A DNA stretch of 7,873 nucleotides from Paracoccaceae bacterium. Lineage in GTDB: Bacteria > Pseudomonadota > Alphaproteobacteria > Rhodobacterales > Rhodobacteraceae. Within the stretch, counting starts at the first letter, position 1, and the number at the start of each line of letters is the position of its first letter. Where the stretch lies: the NCBI GenBank assembly GCA_007121055.1, contig SKMM01000129.1:1-7873 (forward strand). The letters run 5' to 3'. The notes under the pieces are model-generated. The model had not been told where the DNA came from and did no database searches. It was given only the letters and a program-made list of their open reading frames with translations. This document shows positions 1 to 5,586 of the stretch, piece by piece. A program made the position numbers and the translations under genes.

Positions 1-1217
1 ACGGCGGCGGGGCCTGCTATGTCGTCTCGGTCGGCTCCTATGACGACGAGATCACCGAAGGCGCGCTGATCGCCGGCATCGACACGCTGGTGAAGGAGAG
101 CGAGCCCACCATGGTCGTGGTGCCCGAGACCACGCGGCTGATCCGGGCGGGCTCGCAGAAGGTCCAGCAGAAGATGGTGCAGCATTGCGGGCTGCAGATG
201 CGCAACCGCTTCGCGATCCTCGACATCTTCGCGGGCTACCGCGATGTCGCGGGGGGCGATCCGGTATCGGCCTTCCGCAACGACATCGGCATCAACCAGC
301 TCGATTTCGCGGCGGCCTATTACCCCTGGGTCAACACCTCGGTCTTCGCCGCCCGCGACTTCAGTTATCGCAACATCGAGCCCAAGTCGCGCAAGGCCCT
401 GATCGAGCTGATGAAGCGCGACATCGACCCGATGGGCGCCAAGCCCGCATCGCTGGCCGGCATCTTCGCCGAGATCGACCTGATGGCCGATGGCGCCCGC
501 GAGGCCGCCGAGGCCGCCGAGGCCGAGAAGCCCGAGGAGGAGCGCCGCGGCGTCCCCTCCGCCGAGGATCTCGACAAGACCATGCGCTCCATCGTGCCGG
601 TCTATGGCGAGATGATGAACGAGATCGCCGACCGCATGAACTGCATGCCTCCCGGCTCGGCCATGGCCGGCATCTACACCATGGTCGACAACACCCGCGG
701 CGTCTGGAAGGCCCCCGCCAATGTCAGCCTCAACGCCGTCGTCAGCCCCACCGTCAATATAGGCCATGACGAGCAGGAGGACCTCAACGTCACCCCCCAG
801 GGCAAGTCGATCAACGCCATCCGCCCCTTCGTGGGCGAGGGCACCCTGGTGTGGGGCGCGCGCACGCTCGACGGCAACAGCCTCGACTGGCGCTACATCA
901 ACGTGCGCCGCACCATGATCATGCTGGAGGAATCGATCCGCCTCTCGGCCAAGGCCTATGTGTTTGAGCCCAACACCGCCGACACCTGGATCACCATGCG
1001 CTCGATGATCGAGAATTTCCTCTACGGCATCTGGAAGCAGGGCGGCCTCGCCGGCGCCGTGCCCTCGGATGCCTACTCCGTCCATGTCGGCCTGGGCGAG
1101 ACCATGACCCCGGTGGACATCCTCGAGGGGATCCTGCGCATCACCGTCCTCGTCGCCGTCACCCGCCCGGCCGAGTTCATCGAGATCACGTTCCAGCAGC
1201 AGATGCAGAAATCCTGA
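1..1217 (+). CDS. Contractile tail sheath protein, C-terminal part (5' truncated by window)
   Basis: Forms the contractile outer cylinder of a CIS; its contraction drives the inner tube through the target envelope. The frame is open from position 3 with no start, so the N-terminus lies upstream; 404 residues are visible. They begin with GGGACYVVSVGSYDD, typical of the sheath handle/core region. The C-terminal third matches the conserved sheath core: VDNTRGVWKAPAN near 685-723, then NVRRTMIMLEESI, FEPNTADTWITMR, GETMTPVDILEG and the terminal strand EFIEITFQQQMQKS, which in known sheaths forms the inter-subunit mesh. An acidic Ala/Glu-rich stretch at about 496-552 looks like a surface insertion. 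It is the first visible gene of the operon, 14 nt before the tube gene. It belongs to the Afp2-4/Pvc2-4 and T4 gp18 superfamily. Phage sheath is the alternative, but the neighbours favour eCIS. Confidence 0.95.
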   Translation, partial: GGGACYVVSVGSYDDEITEGALIAGIDTLVKESEPTMVVVPETTRLIRAGSQKVQQKMVQHCGLQMRNRFAILDIFAGYRDVAGGDPVSAFRNDIGINQLDFAAAYYPWVNTSVFAARDFSYRNIEPKSRKALIELMKRDIDPMGAKPASLAGIFAEIDLMADGAREAAEAAEAEKPEEERRGVPSAEDLDKTMRSIVPVYGEMMNEIADRMNCMPPGSAMAGIYTMVDNTRGVWKAPANVSLNAVVSPTVNIGHDEQEDLNVTPQGKSINAIRPFVGEGTLVWGARTLDGNSLDWRYINVRRTMIMLEESIRLSAKAYVFEPNTADTWITMRSMIENFLYGIWKQGGLAGAVPSDAYSVHVGLGETMTPVDILEGILRITVLVAVTRPAEFIEITFQQQMQKS

Positions 1218-1224
1218 GGAAGGA
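1218..1224 (+). promoter_or_regulatory. Strong Shine-Dalgarno site of the first tube gene
   Basis: A purine run containing AAGGA (1220-1224) begins right at the sheath stop codon (TGA 1215-1217) and sits 7 nt before the ATG at 1232. It is among the best ribosome binding sites in the operon and fits the high copy number needed for the main tube subunit. It supports the 1232 start. Confidence 0.65.
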
Positions 1225-1231
1225 CTGACCC

Positions 1232-1690
1232 ATGGCAGAAGACGGTTCCACCCAGAGCGCCTCGGTCTGGCCGCTCCCGAAATTCCACTTCCAGGTCAAG
1301 TGGGACGACACCGAAGTGGCCTTCCAGGAGGTCGCGGGCCTCGACATCGAGACCCAGCCCATCGAATACCGCGCCGGCAACAGCAAGGTGTTCTCCACGG
1401 TCAAGATGCCGGGCCTGCTCAAGACCGGCACGATCACCATGAAGAAAGGCGTGTTCAAGGGCGACAACGCGATGTTCGCGTGGTTCGCCGAGGTGAAGAT
1501 GAACACCATCAAGCGCAAGTCGGTGACCATCTCGCTCCTGGACGAGGAGCACAATCCGACCATGGTCTGGAAGGTCCAGAACGCCTTCCCGGTCAAGGTC
1601 AGCTCCACCGACCTGAAGGCCGAAGGTAACGAGGTCGCGGTGGAAACGTTGGAACTGGCCTTCGAGGGGCTGGAGATCGAGAACGGCTGA
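1232..1690 (+). CDS. CIS inner tube protein 1 (gp19-like, Afp1/Afp5 family)
   Basis: This 152-residue protein is predicted to stack as hexameric rings into the rigid inner tube carried within the sheath. Family hallmarks are the N-terminal strand FHFQVKW, the EVAGLDIE turn near residues 33-40, the KMPGL/GTITMKKG region around 59-75, and the C-terminal NEVAVETLELAFEGL strand around 135-149. The length equals that of usual gp19-like tube proteins (about 145-155). The ATG at 1232 has a good Shine-Dalgarno. The next gene is a clear paralogue, 7 nt downstream. Because this copy is closest to the sheath gene and has the stronger ribosome site, I infer it is the main tube subunit (Afp1/Pvc1 role). 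That division of labour is inference. Confidence 0.93.
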   Translation: MAEDGSTQSASVWPLPKFHFQVKWDDTEVAFQEVAGLDIETQPIEYRAGNSKVFSTVKMPGLLKTGTITMKKGVFKGDNAMFAWFAEVKMNTIKRKSVTISLLDEEHNPTMVWKVQNAFPVKVSSTDLKAEGNEVAVETLELAFEGLEIENG

Positions 1691-1697
1691 CCCGCAT

Positions 1698-2156
1698 ATG
1701 GCCGACGACTTCCTCCTGCCAGTCGCCTTCCACTTTGCGGTGTCGCTGGACGGCGCAGAGGTGAAGGCGCCCGACGCGGCCTTCCGCGAGGTCTCGGGTC
1801 TGGAAACCGAGATCGAGACCGAGGAGCTGCGCGAAGGTGGCGAGAACACCTTCGTCCACCGTCTCCCGAAGGGCCGGCGGCAGGGCAACCTGTCGCTGGT
1901 CCGCGGGCTGGCTGTGGGCGACGATCCGCTGGTCAGATGGTGCACATCGGTGCTCGAAAGCACGCTGGCGACCGAGATCCCCACCGCGACCGTGCTGGTT
2001 AAGCTCCTGGACGCCGACCACCAGCCCATCGCGGCCTGGTCGGCGCAGAACTGCTGGCCGGTCAAGTGGCAGGTCGGCAGCTTCGACGCGATGAAGAACG
2101 AGATCGCGGTGGAAACCATCGAACTGTCCTACACCACCATCAAGCGGGTGAACTGA
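1698..2156 (+). CDS. CIS inner tube protein 2 (gp19-like paralogue, probable tube initiator)
   Basis: A second 152-residue gp19-like tube protein. It shares the fold signature with the preceding gene: FHFAVSL, REVSGLETEIE, a GNLSLVRG strand and NEIAVETIELSY near the end. It starts its first strand about 7 residues earlier and differs in the middle, with a basic HRLPKGRRQGN segment where the other copy has KVFSTVKMPG. No strong Shine-Dalgarno precedes the ATG, so translation may be coupled to the upstream gene. Its stop overlaps the next start by 1 nt. Its place directly before the adaptor and spike genes matches afp5/pvc5, whose product is the tube layer contacting the hub, so I infer a tube initiator role. 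Membership in the tube family is firm; the specialised role is less so. Confidence 0.9.
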   Translation: MADDFLLPVAFHFAVSLDGAEVKAPDAAFREVSGLETEIETEELREGGENTFVHRLPKGRRQGNLSLVRGLAVGDDPLVRWCTSVLESTLATEIPTATVLVKLLDADHQPIAAWSAQNCWPVKWQVGSFDAMKNEIAVETIELSYTTIKRVN

Positions 2157-2329
2157 TGACGATCGAGATCGGAACACTGGTGGTGCGCGGGTCGTTTGGA
2201 ACTCGGCGCGACGATGCCCGGGCGCAGGAGGCCCGGCTGGAGGCCGCCCTCGACCGCCTGCGCCAGGAGATGCGCGCCGAGGTGCGCGAGATCCGCGCCG
2301 AGGCCGAGCGGCGGCGCCGGGAGCTCTGA
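2156..2329 (+). CDS. Small DUF5908-type CIS protein (Afp6 position)
   Basis: A 57-residue protein starting at ATG 2156, which shares its first base with the last base of the upstream stop (TGATG). An in-frame ATG at 2066 exists but lies inside the tube gene; 2156 gives the family-like N-terminus MTIEIGTLVVRGSFG. That short beta-strand opening followed by a charged helix is characteristic of DUF5908 proteins, which accompany eCIS and are often annotated hypothetical. Residues about 19-57 are almost entirely Arg, Glu, Ala and Leu and would form one long amphipathic helix or coiled coil. It lies between the second tube and LysM adaptor genes, the place of afp6/pvc6. The biochemical function is not known to me; an assembly or baseplate-associated role is inferred from synteny only. 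Confidence 0.8.
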   Translation: MTIEIGTLVVRGSFGTRRDDARAQEARLEAALDRLRQEMRAEVREIRAEAERRRREL

Positions 2330-2330
2330 G

Positions 2331-3026
2331 GTGGCCCGGCTGAGCATCACCCGCTGCCGCATCCTGCGCGACAAGATCGAGCCGGTCCCCAACCCCAGCC
2401 CGATCAAGGACATCTTCGAGGTCACGATCAACCCCGAAAGCTATTCGCGCCGCTATGCCGTGGCCTACAACGGCACCGGGCGGGCGGGCCATGCCCCCAT
2501 CGGCCAGGCTGCCGCCGCGGCCGAGTTCGCCCGCACCGAGGCCGAAAGGATCAGCTTCGATCTGGTGATCGATGGCACCGGCGTGGTGGAGGCCGCCCGC
2601 GGCAAACCCGTGTCGGACGAGATCGCCCGGCTGCGCGACATTACCTACACCTACCAGGGCGAAGACCACGAGCCGAACCCGGTGGAGCTGAACTGGGGCG
2701 AGGAGCTCAAGGCCTTCCGCGCCCGGCTGACCGCGATGGACGTCGACTACACGCTCTTCAAACCCGACGGCGCGCCGCTGCGCGCCAAGGTCCGGCTGGA
2801 GTTTATCGAGGCCCAGACCCCGCGCGAGGTCGCCGTCAAGGCCGACAAGCAGAGCCCCGACCTGACCCATCTGGTGCGGGTGCGGGCGGGCGACACGCTG
2901 CCCAACCTGTGCCAGCGGATCTACAACGACCCCTCCGCCTATCTGAAGGTCGCCGCGCTCAACGGGCTCGACGGGTTCCGGGCGCTGGAGCCCAACACCC
3001 TGCTGCGCTTCCCGCCGCTGCGATAG
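2331..3026 (+). CDS. LysM-containing CIS tube/baseplate adaptor (Afp7-like)
   Basis: This 231-residue protein is predicted to join the spike hub to the inner tube. I chose GTG 2331 as start: it follows the upstream stop by 1 nt, has GGGAG (2319-2323) 7 nt before it, and gives a family-like N-terminus. An ATG at 2196 would overlap the preceding gene by over 130 nt and add an unrelated Arg/Pro-rich leader. Residues about 20-165 match the CIS tube protein N-terminal domain, with the signature FEVTINPESYSRRY at 29-42 and a central ISFDLVIDGTG strand. Residues about 179-229 form a LysM module (HLVRVRAGDTLPNLCQRIY, then a conserved Asn and LRFPP end). In Afp7/Pvc7 and phage gp53-like proteins such a LysM module acts in structural assembly rather than wall hydrolysis. 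No catalytic motif or signal peptide is present. Confidence 0.92.
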   Translation: MARLSITRCRILRDKIEPVPNPSPIKDIFEVTINPESYSRRYAVAYNGTGRAGHAPIGQAAAAAEFARTEAERISFDLVIDGTGVVEAARGKPVSDEIARLRDITYTYQGEDHEPNPVELNWGEELKAFRARLTAMDVDYTLFKPDGAPLRAKVRLEFIEAQTPREVAVKADKQSPDLTHLVRVRAGDTLPNLCQRIYNDPSAYLKVAALNGLDGFRALEPNTLLRFPPLR

Positions 3027-3033
3027 GACCGCC

Positions 3034-4812
3034 ATGGCCGACAGCCCCGCCCTTGGTGCCACAGGCCCCCTGACCGTCAGCGTCGAAATCAACGGCCGCG
3101 CCCTCTCAGGCGCCGTGGAAGTGCTGTCGGTGGAGAGCTCGAACGCGGTGGGCCAGATCGCCCGGGGCCGCGTCCGGCTGCGCGACGGCAGCGCAGCGAC
3201 GCTCGAGTTTCCCCTCACCGACGACGCCAGCATCAAGCCCGGTGCCGACATCGCGGTGAAGGCAAGCTATGGCGGGGGGGCAGCCCAGACGGTGTTCGAG
3301 GGCGTGATCATCGCGCTCCGCACCCGCATCATGGGCACCGACGGAGACTGCGCGCTGGACCTCGACTGCCGCGGCCTGCCGATCAAGCTCCACCAGATCC
3401 GCAAGTCCGCGTTCTATGCCGACCAGACCGACAGCGACATCATGACCCGGATCGCCAAGGACGCCGGGCTGACCGCCAAGGTCACCGGCACAAGCGCCCA
3501 GCACCGGCAGGTCCTGCGCAACGACTGCACCGACTGGGAATACCTGCGCCTGCTGGCCGACCGCAACGGGCTTTTGCTCTACACCGACGGGCGCGAGCTG
3601 CAGGCCAAGCCGCCCGACGTCGCGGCCGAACCGGCGCTGCGCGTCACCTTCGGCACCGATCTCTACGACGTAGATCTCGAGATCTCCGCCCAGCGCGCCT
3701 TTTCGCAGGCGCGGATGCAAAGCTGGAGCGTCGCCGATCAGAGACTCCGGCAGGTCGACAGCAAGCCACCCAAGGGACCGCGCTGGGGCACGCTCACGCT
3801 CAGCGCGCTGGCCGACGTGTTCCTCGGCGGCCGCCCCAAGGGCCCGACCCTGTCCACCCCCGCCGATCTGGAAAACGATTGCCTGCAGAACTATTCCGAC
3901 GCCATCGTGCAGGGCACCGAACTGGGCCGGATCGTGGGCGCCGTCCGCTTTGCCGGCAGCGGGCGGGTCAAGCCCAACTCCACCCTCAGGATCGACGGGC
4001 TGGCCGAGCGGCTGAACGGCGTGGGGTTCGTGACCGGGGTGGAGCATGTGCTCGACGACCGCGGCTGGGTCACCACCGCCATTCTGGGCGCGTTGCCGGA
4101 CGACGAGGGGTTCGGGACCCGCCGCCCGGTCACGGTGGCCGCGGGCGTCACCACGCCGGTGCACGGGCTGGAGGTGGGCGTGGTCAAGAAGATCCACGAG
4201 GACCCCGGGAACCGCGCCCGCATCCAGATCGCGTTGCCGATGATCTCGGGCGCCGAGGACGGGATCTGGGCCCGGCTGGGCAGCCCCTATGCCGGAAGCG
4301 CGACGGGCTTCGACTTCCTGCCCGAGATCGGCGACGAGGTGATCGTGGGCTTCATGGGGGGCGACCCGTCCCACCCCGTAATCCTCGGCTCGGTCCACAG
4401 CCCGAAGAACACCGGCCCCGTGGCCGCCGACGAGAAGAACCCTCTGAAGATCCTGCAGACGAAATCCGGCACCAAGCTCACTTTTGACGACGACCGGAAG
4501 GCGGTGATCATCGACACCCCCGGCGGCGCGCAGGTGACGCTCGATGACGACACCAAGCAGGTGACGATGAAGGACCAGAACGGCAACACCGCCACGCTGG
4601 GGGATGCGGGCATCACGCTCTCCAGCCCCAAGGACATCACGCTGGACGCCAAGGGCAACGTGGTGATAAAGGCCGCCCAGAACGTCTCGGCCAAGGGAAC
4701 GAACATCACCGCCGAGGCGCAGGCCAGCGCCACCGTCAAGGGCAATGCCAGCGCCGAGATCTCGGCCTCGGGGACAACGACGGTCAAGGGCGCCATGGTC
4801 ATGATCAACTGA
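3034..4812 (+). CDS. VgrG-like CIS spike/hub protein (Afp8-like)
   Basis: This 592-residue protein is expected to form the trimeric hub and central spike on which the baseplate and tube are built. Residues about 10-360 form the gp27-like hub (phage late control D type), including SAFYADQTDSDIMTRIA and CTDWEYLRLLADRNGLLLY around 165-183. Residues about 378-458 are the gp5 OB-fold: VGVVKKIHEDPGNRARIQI, then FLPEIGDEVIVGFMGGDP and HPVILGSVH. From about 478 to 592 short strand repeats (VIIDTPGG, VTLDDDTKQVTM, ITLSSPKDITLDAKGN, VVIKAAQNVSAKG) form the beta-helical needle, ending TTTVKGAMVMIN. There is no lysozyme domain, unlike T4 gp5, and no C-terminal effector extension. The start follows an AGGA motif overlapping the upstream TAG. 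A type VI secretion VgrG would look similar, but the sheath and LysM neighbours indicate eCIS. Confidence 0.95.
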   Translation: MADSPALGATGPLTVSVEINGRALSGAVEVLSVESSNAVGQIARGRVRLRDGSAATLEFPLTDDASIKPGADIAVKASYGGGAAQTVFEGVIIALRTRIMGTDGDCALDLDCRGLPIKLHQIRKSAFYADQTDSDIMTRIAKDAGLTAKVTGTSAQHRQVLRNDCTDWEYLRLLADRNGLLLYTDGRELQAKPPDVAAEPALRVTFGTDLYDVDLEISAQRAFSQARMQSWSVADQRLRQVDSKPPKGPRWGTLTLSALADVFLGGRPKGPTLSTPADLENDCLQNYSDAIVQGTELGRIVGAVRFAGSGRVKPNSTLRIDGLAERLNGVGFVTGVEHVLDDRGWVTTAILGALPDDEGFGTRRPVTVAAGVTTPVHGLEVGVVKKIHEDPGNRARIQIALPMISGAEDGIWARLGSPYAGSATGFDFLPEIGDEVIVGFMGGDPSHPVILGSVHSPKNTGPVAADEKNPLKILQTKSGTKLTFDDDRKAVIIDTPGGAQVTLDDDTKQVTMKDQNGNTATLGDAGITLSSPKDITLDAKGNVVIKAAQNVSAKGTNITAEAQASATVKGNASAEISASGTTTVKGAMVMIN

Positions 4813-4819
4813 GAAGGGA
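4813..4819 (+). promoter_or_regulatory. Shine-Dalgarno site of the PAAR gene
   Basis: GAAGGGA directly follows the spike stop codon and lies 6 nt before the ATG at 4826. It supports that start and independent loading of ribosomes on the PAAR gene. Confidence 0.55.
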
Positions 4820-4825
4820 CCGCCC

Positions 4826-5116
4826 ATGCCCCCCGCCGCCCGCCTGACCGACATGCACAGCTGCCCGATGGTCACCGTTCTGGTGCCCCATGTCGGCGGC
4901 CCCATCGTCGGGCCAGGCGTGCCCTCCGTGATGATCGCGTCGCTACCGGCCGCCGTCCTGGGCGACAGCTGCGTCTGCACGGGCCCGCCCGACAGCATCG
5001 TCATGGGGTCGAGCACCGTGATGATCGGCGGCCGGCCGGCCGCGCGGATGGGCGATCCCACCGCCCATGGCGGCACCATCGTGCTGGGCGCCGTCAACGT
5101 CATCATCGGGGGCTGA
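4826..5116 (+). CDS. PAAR-domain spike tip protein (Afp10-like)
   Basis: A 96-residue single-domain PAAR protein predicted to cap the trimeric spike with a sharp, metal-stabilised cone that pierces the target membrane. It begins MPPAARLTDMHSCP and contains the second PAAR signature PAARMGDPTAHGG at 71-83, ending in the typical VNVIIGG strand. Candidate metal ligands in the usual family places are His11, Cys51 and His81; Cys13 and Cys49 are extra possibilities. The domain fills the whole chain, so there is no fused toxin or transthyretin-like extension. It lies 13 nt after the spike gene and 1 nt before gp25, so here PAAR precedes gp25, the reverse of the afp9-afp10 order. Any separately encoded effector would lie outside the window. 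Confidence 0.95.
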   Translation: MPPAARLTDMHSCPMVTVLVPHVGGPIVGPGVPSVMIASLPAAVLGDSCVCTGPPDSIVMGSSTVMIGGRPAARMGDPTAHGGTIVLGAVNVIIGG

Positions 5117-5117
5117 G

Positions 5118-5576
5118 ATGGCCGAGGCCCCAAATGTCCCTGGCGAAGACGGCGGTTTCCTCGGCCAGGGCTGGGCCTTCCCGCCCCGCTTCGAGGCGCG
5201 GACCGGCGCCGCCACCCGCCGCACCGCCGAAGCCGACATCGTGGAAAGCCTGCGCATCCTCTTCGCCACCCGGCCGGGCGAGCGGGTGATGCAACCCGAT
5301 TACGGCTGCCGTCTGACGGATCTGGTGTTCGAGCCGATGAACGACCCCACCCGCATCGCCATCGAGGTGGCCATCCGCCGTGCCGTCCTGTTCTTCGAGG
5401 CGCGCATCTATCTCGACCGGGTGGAGGTGACGGCGGTGGACTGGCCGGGCGGCCGGCTCGAGATCCTCGTGACCTACACCGTCCGCGCCACGAACTCGCG
5501 CCACAACGTGGTGTTTCCCTTCTATCTCAGCGAGGGCACGCTCTTGACGGAGGCCCCGCTCAGCCTCGAGGCGTGA
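5118..5576 (+). CDS. gp25-like baseplate wedge protein (Afp9-like)
   Basis: A 152-residue baseplate wedge subunit of the gp25/GPW family, expected to sit where the baseplate meets the first sheath ring and so prime contraction. I chose ATG 5118, 1 nt after the PAAR stop; an in-frame ATG at 5067 overlaps the PAAR gene and adds a non-family leader. The core is clear: ADIVESLRILFATRPGERVM near 39-58, then QPDYGCRLTDLVFEPMND, the gp25 hallmark. The C-terminal half has AIRRAVLFFEARIYLDRV and a terminal strand pair. The first 30 residues are loosely conserved. It is the last + strand gene; the expected next genes of the cluster (baseplate J-like) do not follow. Its stop lies 7 nt from the stop of the convergent gene. 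Confidence 0.94.
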   Translation: MAEAPNVPGEDGGFLGQGWAFPPRFEARTGAATRRTAEADIVESLRILFATRPGERVMQPDYGCRLTDLVFEPMNDPTRIAIEVAIRRAVLFFEARIYLDRVEVTAVDWPGGRLEILVTYTVRATNSRHNVVFPFYLSEGTLLTEAPLSLEA

Positions 5577-5586
5577 GCCGCGCTCA
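5574..5586. repeat. 13-nt inverted repeat spanning both convergent stop codons
   Basis: TGAGC-CGC-GCTCA is a perfect 5-bp inverted repeat with a 3-nt centre. Its left arm starts with the TGA of the gp25 gene and its right arm ends with the TCA that is the complementary-strand stop of the convergent gene. No T-run follows on either side, so it is not a standard rho-independent terminator. It could act as a weak two-way hairpin or be chance in GC-rich DNA. Confidence 0.35.

Noticed and set aside
2196..2330. Upstream ATG for the LysM protein
   Set aside because: It would overlap the DUF5908 gene almost fully and add an Arg/Pro-rich leader unlike the family. GTG 2331 has a suitable ribosome site and a family-like N-terminus.
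1599..3251. Very long open frame on the - strand (550 codons) across the tube, DUF5908 and LysM genes
   Set aside because: It runs opposite to four well-recognised genes. Its product is Gly/Arg/Pro/Ala-rich without any domain, as expected for an antisense shadow in GC-rich DNA.
3106..5133. Very long open frame on the - strand (675 codons) across the spike and PAAR genes
   Set aside because: Same reasoning: it mirrors the spike and PAAR coding sequence and has low-complexity composition with no recognisable motif.
5563..5572. Palindrome GCCTCGAGGC at the end of the gp25 gene
   Set aside because: It lies within codons for the last residues, leaves no room for a proper hairpin loop and has no T-run. 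It is likely chance in GC-rich DNA.
1..5576. Ordinary prophage or type VI secretion locus
   Set aside because: No capsid, portal, terminase or Tss membrane-complex genes are seen. The combination of sheath, two gp19-like tubes, DUF5908, LysM adaptor, VgrG-like spike, PAAR and gp25 is the eCIS arrangement. Flanking sequence could still change the view.
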